DNA of 64,000 bases from NCBI RefSeq assembly GCF_016625195.1, contig NZ_JACVUP010000014.1, positions 62,001-126,000 of the forward strand. Reading direction: 5' to 3'. The DNA is from Erwinia sp. S63. Its GTDB lineage: Bacteria > Pseudomonadota > Gammaproteobacteria > Enterobacterales > Enterobacteriaceae. The notes below the pieces were generated by a model. That model saw only the letters and a program-made list of their open reading frames with translations, searched no databases and was not told the origin of the DNA. Positions 25,456 to 34,561 of this stretch are shown piece after piece (position 1 is the stretch's first letter; each line of letters begins with the position of its first letter). The position numbers and the translations under genes are program-made.

Positions 25456-27849
25456 ATGAAAACCTTAAAGAATTGGTCACTCACGCATTCTGATCAACAC
25501 CATGTTGCGTTAACCGTCGATGGGAAGTACCAGCTGAACCTATTCGTGCTGGAAACCGGCATGTTCCGTGTTTCGATTAAACGTCAGAGCGGCTATGCAC
25601 TGGACCGCACCTGGAGCATAGCGCCAGACAGCGATGTGCCATGGGAAGGGCGTCCACGTGACAGCCTGGCGGGCTTTACCCTGCCAGGGTTCACGCTGGA
25701 AGAAGAGGGCGACACGCTGGTGGTTTCCACCGATGTGTTGCGCGTGATTGTCCATCAGCCACTGGCGCTGGAGTGGCAACATCGTGATAGCGCTGGCGCC
25801 TGGCAACTGCTGACCTGCGACCGTCCAACCAGTGCCTACCTGATTAATGCGCACGGTGATGGTGTGGCGCACTACCAGCGCCGTATGAATGACGATGCCT
25901 ATTACGGTCTGGGCGAGAAAACCGGTGACCTTCAACGCAATGGCAAACGTTATGAGATGCGTAACCTCGATGCGATGGGCTACAACGCCTCGTCAACCGA
26001 TCCACTCTACAAACATGTGCCGTTTACCATTACGCGCCGCAGCGATGTGAGCTTTGGTCTGTACTACGATAACCTCAGCAGCAGCTGGTTTGATCTCGGT
26101 AACGAGCTGGATAACTACCATCAGCCTTATCGCCGCTGGCAGGCGGAAAGCGGGGATATTGATTATTACCTGTTTGTTGGCAGCAAAGTGTTGGATGTCA
26201 CCAAGGCCTTTGTGCGCCTGACCGGTAAAACGCTGTTTGGCCCAAAATGGAGCCTCGGTTACAGCGGCTCAACCATGCACTACACCGATGCACCGGATGC
26301 ACAAAATCAGCTGATGAACTTTATTCGCCTGTGCGAACAGCATGATATTCCGTGCGACTCTTTCCAATTGTCATCGGGTTACACCTCGATCAATAACAAG
26401 CGCTACGTGTTCAACTGGAACTACGACAAAGTGCCACAGCCGGAAATGATGAGCCAGGCGTTTCACGATGCCGGTTTGCGCCTGGCCGCTAACATCAAGC
26501 CTTGCTTGTTGCAGGATCATCCACGCTATGAAGAAGTCGCCGCGCAAGGCTTGTTTATCCGTGACTCAGAAGAAGATGCGCCAGAGCGTTCAGTGTTCTG
26601 GGACGACGAAGGCTCGCACCTCGATTTCACCCATCCCCAGGCGGTGGCATGGTGGCAGGAGAACGTCACCCAACAGCTGCTGGCGAAGGGCATCGACTCG
26701 ACCTGGAATGACAACAACGAATATGAAGTGTGGGACGGCGAAGCGCGTTGCCACGGCTTTGGTACGCCCATCGCCATCAAGCATATTCGTCCGGTGATGC
26801 CATTGCTGATGATGCGTGCGTCGATGGAAGCGCAGCAACGTTTCGCGCCGGAAAAACGCCCGTTCCTGATTTCACGTTCTGGCTGTGCCGGTATGCAACG
26901 CTACGTGCAGACATGGAGCGGCGATAACCGCACCAACTGGACGTCACTGCGCTACAACATTCGCATGGGCCTCGGGATGAGCCTATCGGGGCTGTATAAC
27001 GTCGGGCACGATGTCGGCGGCTTCTCAGGTGATAAGCCGGACGCTGAACTGTTTGTGCGCTGGGTACAAAACGGCGTGATGCACCCACGTTTCACCATTC
27101 ACTCCTGGAATGACGATCACACGGTGAATGAGCCGTGGATGTATCCTTCAGCTACCCCCGCGATCCGTGCTGCAATTGAGCTGCGCTATCGCCTGTTGCC
27201 ATATCTCTATACGCTTTTGTGGCAGGCCCACGCGGACGATGAGCCGATGCTGCGCCCGACGTTCCTCGATCATGAGCAGGACGCACAGACCTTTGCCGAG
27301 TGCGATGAGTTTATGCTGGGTCGAGATTTGCTGGTGGCCAGCGTGGTGGAAGCCGGTCAGCGTGAACGCACTCTGTGGCTGCCGGATAACCAAACCGGCT
27401 GGTATGACTTTGCGACCCAGCAGTGGTACAGCGGCGGTCAATGGATCACGCTGCCAGCACCGCTGGAAACCCAGCCGATGCTGGTGCGCGCCGGTGCGGC
27501 CTTGCCACTGAGTCAGCGTTTGCGTCATGTGGATGCCCACGCGGATGACCGTCGTACCCTGCAACTCTATCCTTTACAGGGCAAAGGCGTGAGCAACGGG
27601 CTGGTGTTCGAAGATGACGGTGAGTCCTGGGGTTATCAGCAGGGTAATGCGCTGTGGCTAAGCTGGGAAATGCGCAGCGATGCCGAGGCAATCCACCTGA
27701 GCTTCCAGCGTAAAGGAGATTATCAGCCAGCATGGAAAATGCTGCAAATTGCTTTGCCAGCCGGAGAATGGCGCCAGCTTTACATTGATGGTGTCGCGGT
27801 TGCTGCGGCGGATGCGCAAGCAGTGCTGGCGGAGATAGCGAGTCACTAA
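25456..27849 (+). CDS. Glycoside hydrolase family 31 (alpha-glucosidase-like)
   Basis: A 797-residue protein with no signal peptide, so cytoplasmic. A GH31 N-terminal beta domain (about residues 1-240, with YYGLGEKTGDL) precedes the catalytic barrel. The nucleophile is D419 in STWNDNNEYEVWDG and the acid/base is D490 in TWSGDNRTNW. GHDVGGFSGDKPD is also typical. The WNDNNE form groups it with alpha-glucosidases, not with the KTDFGE-type alpha-xylosidases. It is in an apparent operon with the hexuronate transporter. It might split an alpha-linked glucosyl- or uronyl-disaccharide brought in by the transporter, but that link is speculative. Confidence 0.88.
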   Translation: MKTLKNWSLTHSDQHHVALTVDGKYQLNLFVLETGMFRVSIKRQSGYALDRTWSIAPDSDVPWEGRPRDSLAGFTLPGFTLEEEGDTLVVSTDVLRVIVHQPLALEWQHRDSAGAWQLLTCDRPTSAYLINAHGDGVAHYQRRMNDDAYYGLGEKTGDLQRNGKRYEMRNLDAMGYNASSTDPLYKHVPFTITRRSDVSFGLYYDNLSSSWFDLGNELDNYHQPYRRWQAESGDIDYYLFVGSKVLDVTKAFVRLTGKTLFGPKWSLGYSGSTMHYTDAPDAQNQLMNFIRLCEQHDIPCDSFQLSSGYTSINNKRYVFNWNYDKVPQPEMMSQAFHDAGLRLAANIKPCLLQDHPRYEEVAAQGLFIRDSEEDAPERSVFWDDEGSHLDFTHPQAVAWWQENVTQQLLAKGIDSTWNDNNEYEVWDGEARCHGFGTPIAIKHIRPVMPLLMMRASMEAQQRFAPEKRPFLISRSGCAGMQRYVQTWSGDNRTNWTSLRYNIRMGLGMSLSGLYNVGHDVGGFSGDKPDAELFVRWVQNGVMHPRFTIHSWNDDHTVNEPWMYPSATPAIRAAIELRYRLLPYLYTLLWQAHADDEPMLRPTFLDHEQDAQTFAECDEFMLGRDLLVASVVEAGQRERTLWLPDNQTGWYDFATQQWYSGGQWITLPAPLETQPMLVRAGAALPLSQRLRHVDAHADDRRTLQLYPLQGKGVSNGLVFEDDGESWGYQQGNALWLSWEMRSDAEAIHLSFQRKGDYQPAWKMLQIALPAGEWRQLYIDGVAVAAADAQAVLAEIASH

Positions 27850-27867
27850 GCGTCATTGTTCAGGGAG

Positions 27868-27889
27868 GAGTGCGCAGCAATGCGCACTC
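27868..27889. terminator. Hairpin after the GH31 gene
   Basis: An 8-bp stem GAGTGCGC with GCGCACTC, 19 bp past the stop, followed by TTCAAAA. Probably the transcript end, without a clear T-run. Confidence 0.55.
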
Positions 27890-27939
27890 TTCAAAAGCAC
27901 AGCGACCTGCCATCAGAACGGCCCCGTGCGTTATGCGGC

Positions 27940-28485
27940 TTAATCAATCAACCCTTTGGCCCGCGCCAGTAAAAACGCGGTCACTGAAGTGGCATCGGTC
28001 ACTTTACCTTCCAGCACTAGCTGCAGAAACTCGCTGATTTTCATTTTGCGTGCAGTGAGTCCGACTTCCTCGGCATCCAGATTCTGCCCTTCATAGCGTA
28101 ATTCGCTGGCAAGATAGATGTGATAACCCTGCGCGGAGTATCCCTGCGCCAGTTTTTGATAGCCCACGTACTGCCAACGATTGGCAATCAATCCTGTCTC
28201 TTCCTGCAGTTCGCCCGCCGCCAGTGCTTCTGGTGTCGCACCGGGGTCCAGCTCCCAGCTGCCTTGCGGCAACTCAATGGTGCGCTCACTTATCGGATAA
28301 CGATACTGCTCAACCACAAAAATGTTGTCCTGCACCACCGGAAGGATGACAACAAAATCGTTCTTTTCGATCACGGAATAGAGACCTTCGCTGCCATCAG
28401 CACGTTGAATTTTGTCCTCTTTTAACGTCATCCAGCGGTTGCGATAGATTTCCGTTGATGCGAGGGTTTGAATTTCAGGTTTCAA
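27940..28485 (-). CDS. Nudix hydrolase (ADP-sugar/NDP-sugar type)
   Basis: A 181-residue Nudix protein. The Nudix box is GATPEALAAGELQEETGLI (about residues 82-100), where the usual Arg of REL is Gly (GELQEETG) while the metal-binding EE pair is kept. The preceding VEQYRYPISERTIELPQGSWE is typical of ADP-ribose/ADP-sugar pyrophosphatases. The TTG start at 28485 is supported by GGAGG six bases upstream, and no in-frame ATG fits. The exact nucleotide sugar is unknown. It is convergent with the GH31 gene. Confidence 0.85.
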   Translation of the reverse strand: MKPEIQTLASTEIYRNRWMTLKEDKIQRADGSEGLYSVIEKNDFVVILPVVQDNIFVVEQYRYPISERTIELPQGSWELDPGATPEALAAGELQEETGLIANRWQYVGYQKLAQGYSAQGYHIYLASELRYEGQNLDAEEVGLTARKMKISEFLQLVLEGKVTDATSVTAFLLARAKGLID

Positions 28486-28528
28486 AAGGGGCCTCCATGA
28501 AGTGAATCAGTGAGTCAACAATTTAAGC

Positions 28529-29437
28529 CTATAAACGGGGTGCCGTGACAGGTAACTTATCTGTTTTTTCCATCGCTTTTTTTAAGGCATGAAGAAATAC
28601 CGTCACCCGTGCTGGCAACTGGCGAGTCGTGGGGAACAGTGCCCAGACACCGAGCATCTGCGGTTGAGCATCCTGTAATTCAATGGCGATGAGCTCGCCC
28701 GAAACAAGCTCTTCACGGATGTCCCACTCAGATAACTGAGCAATGCCGCTTCCCGCCACGCACAGAGTGCGTACCCCCTCCACGTTACTGCCACTGAAAC
28801 GGCCTTCCACGCTTAAGCTCGAAATATGCCCATCAATGATGAAGCTCCACTGCACCACGCCTGAGAGTCGCAGGCAGTTGTGATGATGTAAGTCGTTTAA
28901 TGTCTGAGGCGTGCCGAAGCGTTGAAGATAATCGGGTGAAGCACACAGCATACGCGGGTTGTTAGCGAGACGGTGAGCCACTAAACGGGAGTCACGCAGC
29001 GGCGCAATGCGGATAGCGACATCGTAGCCCAACCCTACCAGGTCGGTGACGTCATCGCTCAGTTGAAACTCAATGCGTAGTTCCGGGTTGGCCTCCATTA
29101 AGGCAGGCAACAGTGGAATGATGGTGCGACGACCAAAGCCAGAAGGCGCCGTAATCCGCAGCTGGCCAGTCGCACCTTGCTGGTGTGGTGAAAACAGATT
29201 GCGTGCGCTCTGTTCGGTTTCCGCCAGCGATTTCGCATAGGGCAGAAACTCTTCGCCCTCCACAGTCAGCGCGATGGCGCGAGTCGTGCGGTGCATCAGC
29301 CGCACGCCGAGATCGTCCTCCAGCGAGGCCAGCCGACGCGACACAGTCATCGGCGTAGTATTCAGCCGCCGTGCCGCCTGGGTCAGGCTACGCGTTTGCG
29401 ACACCATCAGGAAAACCTCAATATCTTTGGAGTTCAT
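28529..29437 (-). CDS. LysR-family transcriptional regulator
   Basis: A 302-residue regulator with an N-terminal winged helix (MNSKDIEVFLMVSQTRSLTQAARRLNTT, split between the helix and turn) and a C-terminal periplasmic-binding-like effector domain. It belongs to the CrgA/AaeR-like group (GQLRITAPSGFGRRTIIPLL). It is divergent from the old-yellow-enzyme gene at 29543 (105-bp gap), the usual LysR-target layout, so it probably controls that reductase. No clear T-N11-A site was pinned down. The effector is unknown. Confidence 0.88.
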   Translation of the reverse strand: MNSKDIEVFLMVSQTRSLTQAARRLNTTPMTVSRRLASLEDDLGVRLMHRTTRAIALTVEGEEFLPYAKSLAETEQSARNLFSPHQQGATGQLRITAPSGFGRRTIIPLLPALMEANPELRIEFQLSDDVTDLVGLGYDVAIRIAPLRDSRLVAHRLANNPRMLCASPDYLQRFGTPQTLNDLHHHNCLRLSGVVQWSFIIDGHISSLSVEGRFSGSNVEGVRTLCVAGSGIAQLSEWDIREELVSGELIAIELQDAQPQMLGVWALFPTTRQLPARVTVFLHALKKAMEKTDKLPVTAPRL

Positions 29438-29542
29438 TTTAACGATTTCCGTTATACAGACGTATCATCTTCGGTCATTTTTGCCGCTAAAGCGACACAC
29501 TATAATGCGCTCTGACGATAATCAGGGAACACGATGTAGCAA

Positions 29543-30637
29543 ATGGCCGATAAACACTTATTTCAGAGCGGGGTATTAAATCGACTCGCGCTGAAAAACC
29601 GCATCATGGTGGCACCCATGACGCGCATCTCCGCCACGGTAGATGGCGTACCGGGCGATCGCATGAAGCACTATTATGAACGTTTCGCGCGGGGTGGTTT
29701 TGGCACCATCATCACCGAAGGGCTGTATATCGACGAAGCCTGGTCGCAGACGTATGCGTTTCAAGCGGGTCTGGTTAATAGCCGCCAGGTCGCAGGCTGG
29801 CGTGCCATTACTGATGGTGTGCATCAGCATGGTAGCAAGATCATTGCGCAGCTGATGCATGCCGGCGCGATATCCCAGGGCAATATCTACCGAAGCGATA
29901 CCCTGGCTCCCTCCGTCGTGCAACCGCGCGGCGAACAGCTGGGCTTTTATCATGGTCATGGCGACTATGCGTTGCCAGGAGAAATGAGCGAAGATCAGAT
30001 TCAGCAGGCGATTGACAGTTTTGCCGAGACCGCCGCGCGCGCGATTGGCATAGCGGGATTTGATGGCATTGAAATTCACGGCGCCAATGGCTATCTGCTC
30101 GATCAATTCTTCACGGATTACACCAATCAGCGTCATGACCGCTGGGGCGGCGATATCGCTGCCCGCCTGTCACTGACCCTGGCGGTGCTCCGCGCGGTAC
30201 GCCAGCGTATAGGCCACGATGTCACTTTAGGTGTGCGTATTTCACAGGGCAAAGTGAATGATTTCCATCATAAGTGGCAGGAAGGGGAAGCGGGGGCAAA
30301 ACAGGTGTTCTCTCTGTTGGCTGAGTCAGGTATTGATTACCTGCATCTCACTGAATACAACGCACTGCAGCCCGCTTTTGCGGACAATGCGCTTTCGTTG
30401 GTACAGATAGCGCGAGAGGCGGCACCGCGCCTGACCATCGTGGCGAATGGTTCGCTGTCAGACAGCCGTGACGCCTCTCAGGCGCTGGAGCAGGGGGCGG
30501 ATTATGTCGCGTTGGGTAAAAGCGCGCTGGCGAACCCTGACTGGCCGATGCGTATCCGTGATGCAGCGCCGTTGCGTGAGTTTGATAACAACCTTCTGGC
30601 CCCTTCTGCTGATGTGAAAAACTGCGAACTGGCTTAG
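29543..30637 (+). CDS. Old yellow enzyme-family NADH:flavin oxidoreductase
   Basis: A 364-residue FMN-dependent reductase with a TIM barrel. MVAPMTRIS near residue 20 is the FMN-contacting start, IAQLMHAGAI a barrel strand, and EIHGANGYLLDQFFTDYTNQR the family signature, with the His/Asn substrate pair of GIEIHGANG. It likely reduces electrophilic enones or nitro compounds. It is divergent from a LysR regulator and so may be induced by its substrate. It is not the 2,4-dienoyl-CoA reductase form, which carries an extra FeS/FAD half. Confidence 0.88.
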   Translation: MADKHLFQSGVLNRLALKNRIMVAPMTRISATVDGVPGDRMKHYYERFARGGFGTIITEGLYIDEAWSQTYAFQAGLVNSRQVAGWRAITDGVHQHGSKIIAQLMHAGAISQGNIYRSDTLAPSVVQPRGEQLGFYHGHGDYALPGEMSEDQIQQAIDSFAETAARAIGIAGFDGIEIHGANGYLLDQFFTDYTNQRHDRWGGDIAARLSLTLAVLRAVRQRIGHDVTLGVRISQGKVNDFHHKWQEGEAGAKQVFSLLAESGIDYLHLTEYNALQPAFADNALSLVQIAREAAPRLTIVANGSLSDSRDASQALEQGADYVALGKSALANPDWPMRIRDAAPLREFDNNLLAPSADVKNCELA

Positions 30638-30655
30638 CCGTGTCCATAGTTGAAC

Positions 30656-30687
30656 GTGTCAGGCGGCGATTATAGGCCGCCTGACAC
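30656..30687. terminator. Hairpin between convergent genes
   Basis: A 12-bp perfect stem GTGTCAGGCGGC with its complement around an 8-nt loop, ending 1 bp before the stop of the MFS gene. It probably serves both transcripts; there is no T-run. Confidence 0.6.
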
Positions 30688-30688
30688 A

Positions 30689-31918
30689 CTACGCCTGCCG
30701 CGACAATCCACTTAACGCCAACCCTGCCAGCGCGATCACCACCGTTAAGCCCACCACGGCATTCCAGCCACCGTGCAGCCAGAACCAACCGCCAAATGAT
30801 CCCGTAATGCTGGAACCCATGTAATAGAACAACAGATACAGCGACGAAGCATGGCCGCGATTATTGCCAGCTAACGGGCCAACGGAACCGCTCGCCGCAG
30901 CATGCGCCACAAAGAAACCGCTGGTAATCAGGATAATGCCACCAATAAGACACAACAGGTTATCCGGCACCGTCAGTAAAATACCGGCCAACAGCAACAG
31001 AAAACCGGCAATCAGCAACGGCTTACGACCGAACCGATCGGCCAGACTCCCTGACAATGAGGAGGAGACAATACCAATCGCATAGGCGCAGAAAATCAGG
31101 CTGACCTGTGTCTGGCTAAAGTTAAAGGGCGCGTCAGAAAGGCGGAAGGTGGCGTAGTTAAATAGCGTGACAAACACACTGGTGAGAAAGAAACCGGTGG
31201 CATACAGGCGAATCAGACCCTTGTTGCCTAGGTGGCTGAACCAGGCTTTAAAGTGGAAGTTGAGGTTAAGCCCCGGTTTGCGTTCGAAATTACGCGATTC
31301 GGGTAAAAGCAGCACAAATGCAATCGCTGCTGCCAGACCGAGCACGCCCAGCACACCCATGGCGATGCGCCATGAGGTGAATTCAGTCAGCAACCCCATG
31401 CCAACGCGGCCCACCATCGCGCCAAACGCCGTGCCGCCGACATACAATCCCATGGTTTTGCCAAGATCTTTTTTGTCGATCTCCTCTGCAAGCCAGGCCA
31501 TCGCCACCGCGGGTACGCCGCCCAGCACCACGCCTTCCACCGCGCGGGCGACCAGAAGCAGATGCCAATTCGGTAATACGGCGGCAATGAAATTGCAGAC
31601 CGATGCCAGCGCCATCGACGTGAACATCAATCCACGACGTCCGACCGCCTGAGAAAAAGCCCCTGCCAGCAAAATAGACACCGCCAGTAAGCCGGTGGTG
31701 AGCGACAGCGCCAGTGAACTTTGCGCCGGTGTGATGCCAAAAGCGTGGGTAAAGGCAGGCAGCAGCGGCTGTACGCAATAGATGAGAGAAAAACTCGCCA
31801 ACCCGAGCATGAAAAAGGCTATTCCGGCGCGGCGATATTCACTGCTACCGCGCGAGATGCTGTAAACAGCGGTGGAGGGTGCAGGTAAAACATTCTCAAA
31901 CGAGCGGCTCATGGTCAT
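30689..31918 (-). CDS. MFS transporter, YnfM-like
   Basis: A 12-helix major facilitator of about 409 residues. Similarity by eye to E. coli YnfM is broad: FSLIYCVQPLLPAF in helix 1, GRRGLMFTSMALAS in the loop 2-3 motif, SGFFVAHAAASGSVGP and ASSLYLLFYYMGSSI. YnfM-type proteins are drug or metabolite exporters of uncertain cargo. The start is uncertain between the ATGs at 31918 and 31912. A LysR gene is divergent, the same arrangement as ynfL/ynfM in E. coli, so regulation by that protein is likely. Confidence 0.82.
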   Translation of the reverse strand: MTMSRSFENVLPAPSTAVYSISRGSSEYRRAGIAFFMLGLASFSLIYCVQPLLPAFTHAFGITPAQSSLALSLTTGLLAVSILLAGAFSQAVGRRGLMFTSMALASVCNFIAAVLPNWHLLLVARAVEGVVLGGVPAVAMAWLAEEIDKKDLGKTMGLYVGGTAFGAMVGRVGMGLLTEFTSWRIAMGVLGVLGLAAAIAFVLLLPESRNFERKPGLNLNFHFKAWFSHLGNKGLIRLYATGFFLTSVFVTLFNYATFRLSDAPFNFSQTQVSLIFCAYAIGIVSSSLSGSLADRFGRKPLLIAGFLLLLAGILLTVPDNLLCLIGGIILITSGFFVAHAAASGSVGPLAGNNRGHASSLYLLFYYMGSSITGSFGGWFWLHGGWNAVVGLTVVIALAGLALSGLSRQA

Positions 31919-32005
31919 TCCAGCATAACGAAGATTGCACAACGCTACCGTGCCACCAATCATCTGTCCAATATATGACACTGCATGAAGGTATCTATAA
32001 AACAG

Positions 32006-32902
32006 ATGGAAATGCGACATATTCGTTATTTTCTCGCGGTGGCCAGTGAGCGCAATTTCACCCGTGCGGCGGCTAAGCTCGGCATCGGTCAACCGCCGCT
32101 TAGTATGCAGATCAAAGATTTAGAAACAGAGATTGGCTATGCGTTATTCAACCGCACTGCGCAGGGTGTGGAACTGACGGAGGCCGGGCGAGCATTTTTG
32201 CAATCCGTTCAGCCTCTGCCGGGTATCGCTTCTGCGGCGGTGGATGCCGCACGCCGCGCGGCACAAGGTGAATCAGGTTCGTTGCGCTTAGGGTTTACGG
32301 GCACCGTGGGGATAAATCCGCTGGTGCCGGGTTTTATCCGCGCCTTCCGACAGGTCTATCCCGACGTGATGCTGAACGTGATGGAGGCCAACTCCATTGT
32401 GTTGCTTCAGGCGCTCGCCAATCAGCAGCTGGATATCGCGCTACTACGACAGGAAAACGCGATACCGGATAACGTGACGGTTCAACTCTTATTGCAGGAA
32501 CCGCTGGTGGCTGCATTGCCTCTTAACCATCCGCAGGCGCGCTTGCGCGGTAAAATTGCCTTGCCATCTTTGCGCGACGAGCACTTTATTTTGACACCGA
32601 AGGAGAGCGGTACCAGCTTGCGTGAATCGGTGCTGCAAGCCTGCCGCCAGCAGGGCTTCACCCCGGTAGAAGGGCAACCCGCGCCGCATATCGTTTCGAT
32701 ATTATCGGTCGTGGCAGCGGGGTTAGGGGTATCGCTGGTGCCGGAATCGATGCGGCAATTCAGTTTATCAGGGGTGGTATTTAAACAGATTAAAGCGCCG
32801 GTACCGACCACCGGACTCGCGGTGGCATGGAATGAGCATGCACTAACGGCAACGGCGCACAATTTTCTGGGTTTAGTCCGAGGCAGTGGCGTTATTGTTT
32901 AA
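32006..32902 (+). CDS. LysR-family regulator, YnfL-like
   Basis: About 298 residues: MEMRHIRYFLAVASERNFTR starts the winged helix, and QPPLSMQIKDLE is the recognition helix region. A BenM/CatR-like effector domain follows (LRLGFTGTVG). The ATG at 32006 gives a normal N-terminus; an ATG at 31985 adds seven residues, and neither has a strong ribosome site. It is divergent from the YnfM-like transporter, its probable target. Its last 11 bp overlap the end of the convergent ParB-like gene. Confidence 0.85.
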   Translation: MEMRHIRYFLAVASERNFTRAAAKLGIGQPPLSMQIKDLETEIGYALFNRTAQGVELTEAGRAFLQSVQPLPGIASAAVDAARRAAQGESGSLRLGFTGTVGINPLVPGFIRAFRQVYPDVMLNVMEANSIVLLQALANQQLDIALLRQENAIPDNVTVQLLLQEPLVAALPLNHPQARLRGKIALPSLRDEHFILTPKESGTSLRESVLQACRQQGFTPVEGQPAPHIVSILSVVAAGLGVSLVPESMRQFSLSGVVFKQIKAPVPTTGLAVAWNEHALTATAHNFLGLVRGSGVIV

Positions 32903-33794
32903 ACGCCCAGCCGAGTTTGCCATCCGCAGAAATCATTTTATCGAGTTTCTTCTCGTTGACCTTTTTCATCGCCCCCAGCTTTTCAGCGGTGAGCGGCCCG
33001 GCATCGCTCTGGGCAATGACCGTGTCTTTGGGCACTTCGGTGATTTTTTCAGCAATGGCGGTAACTGCAGCGCCATAGCCTTTGCGGTCATGCAGGTCGA
33101 ATGATTTCAGTGGCAATTCAGTTTCGAGCCATTTTCCCCAATAGAATTCGAGGAACGGCGGCGGATTGTCCTCTTTCTCAAAGCCGATATCGCGCACGAA
33201 ATAGACCAGCGAACGATATTCATCATCCTGCATGTGTTTACGGCCCAACTCTTTCGGCAGGTCATGCGGGGTGATTTTGCCTTTAGGCGTATCCAGCCAG
33301 ACCAGATGGGCGGCTTCCATTTGCTGCCAGAACGCATTCATGGTTTTCAGGCTGCGGAAATCATTGGTGATGCGCACCTGTACGCGCGTTTTCAAACCAC
33401 CAATATCCGCGAAATTACTGAAGGTGTGATGCCCATCAGTGAGATAAAGCGCATTATCCGGGGCGATGACGGCCGTTTTCATCGGTCCAGGCTGCGCACC
33501 CACCGGGGCTTTACAGGTGAAGCTGTCCGGATCGGAGATACGTGATTTGCTGTTGAATTTGTCTACGCCTTTCTGTCCCATGCTTTCGCAAAAATCATCG
33601 AACAGCTTTTTGGGATCGGCCTGGTAACGGTGCAGTTTGTAATCTAACTGACGATAACCAATCGCGGCTTGCGTGGGATGCAATTGTGATAACTGCACCT
33701 GCACGATATCACCTGCTTTGATATCAGCGGGCAGAGCCGCTGACGCCTGGCCAGAAGACCACAATAGAGCTAACAGTGACCACGGTGTTCTCAT
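32892..33794 (-). CDS. Exported ParB-like (ParBc_2) family protein
   Basis: A 300-residue protein with a signal peptide (residues 1-19, ending SGQASA). The domain resembles the ParB-like family found in many exported bacterial proteins of unknown function: VQVQLSQLHPTQAAIGY at the start and YLTDGHHTFSNFADIGG in the middle, where DGHH looks like the ParB nuclease-type motif. Being exported, it cannot segregate chromosomes. Its role is unknown. GGAAAGGG precedes the ATG. It overlaps the LysR gene tail-to-tail. Confidence 0.72.
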   Translation of the reverse strand: MRTPWSLLALLWSSGQASAALPADIKAGDIVQVQLSQLHPTQAAIGYRQLDYKLHRYQADPKKLFDDFCESMGQKGVDKFNSKSRISDPDSFTCKAPVGAQPGPMKTAVIAPDNALYLTDGHHTFSNFADIGGLKTRVQVRITNDFRSLKTMNAFWQQMEAAHLVWLDTPKGKITPHDLPKELGRKHMQDDEYRSLVYFVRDIGFEKEDNPPPFLEFYWGKWLETELPLKSFDLHDRKGYGAAVTAIAEKITEVPKDTVIAQSDAGPLTAEKLGAMKKVNEKKLDKMISADGKLGWAFKQ

Positions 33795-33926
33795 TCCCTT
33801 TCCTTAAATGGCCTCAAACGAAGCTGCTACGATAGCATTTCTGTCATCTTGCCGCTTTAGTGTTGTGCTTCGCGCTTGACCTATTACAACCCGTTATCCA
33901 GACCTCTGACCACATTGGAGCTTGCT

Positions 33927-34559
33927 ATGGCCCTTGCCGCTGTCCAACCGGCTAAACTGCAACACACCGTCATCGATCCTAGCGTGCGTATGCGCGAAAC
34001 CCACATTGGTCAGCAATGTGAGATCCTCGCCGAAAGTTATCTTGAATATAGCGAGTTAGGTGATTTTTCTTACCTCGGCGAGCACTGTTGTGTCGCTGAT
34101 GCGCAGATTGGTCGTTTTACCGCGATAGCCAATCAGGTGCGTATTGGTGCGCCAAATCATCCGATGGATCGTGCTTCCCAACATCGTTTTACCTACTGCC
34201 CGGAATATTATGATCCGCAGGCGCAGCGCGACGCAGGCTTCTTTGCCGATCGCCGCGAGGACCGCGTGATCATCGGGAACGATGTGTGGATTGGTCATGG
34301 CGTCATTGTGCTGCCGGGCGTGACCGTCGGTGACGGCGCGGTATTGGCGGCTGGCGCGGTTGTGACCAAAGATGTGGCCCCTTACACCATTGTGGGCGGC
34401 GTCCCTGCGAAACTCATTCGTGGCCGCTTCACGCCAGAAATCGCGGCGCAGTTGCAGGCGATTGCATGGTGGAACTGGCCGCTGGAGAAATTGATGGCGC
34501 ACCTGGCGGATTTCCAATCGCCAGACATTGCTGCCTTCTGCCAGCGACACGCCGTGTAA
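33927..34559 (+). CDS. Hexapeptide-repeat acetyltransferase (phosphonate-associated type)
   Basis: A 210-residue left-handed beta-helix transferase. Hexapeptide repeats run from about residue 25 to 170 ([52 protein letters not shown]). The catalytic histidine is in [13 protein letters not shown]. It resembles the xenobiotic/phosphonate-metabolism transferase family, but no phn genes are nearby. The ATG at 33927 is supported by TTGGAG; a TTG 51 bp upstream is less likely. The acetyl acceptor is unknown. Confidence 0.82.
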   Translation: MALAAVQPAKLQHTVIDPSVRMRETHIGQQCEILAESYLEYSELGDFSYLGEHCCVADAQIGRFTAIANQVRIGAPNHPMDRASQHRFTYCPEYYDPQAQRDAGFFADRREDRVIIGNDVWIGHGVIVLPGVTVGDGAVLAAGAVVTKDVAPYTIVGGVPAKLIRGRFTPEIAAQLQAIAWWNWPLEKLMAHLADFQSPDIAAFCQRHAV

Positions 34560-34561
34560 AA

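Noticed and set aside
32892..33794. Chromosome partition ParB
   Set aside because: It has a signal peptide and no DNA-binding domain; only the ParB-like exported family fits.
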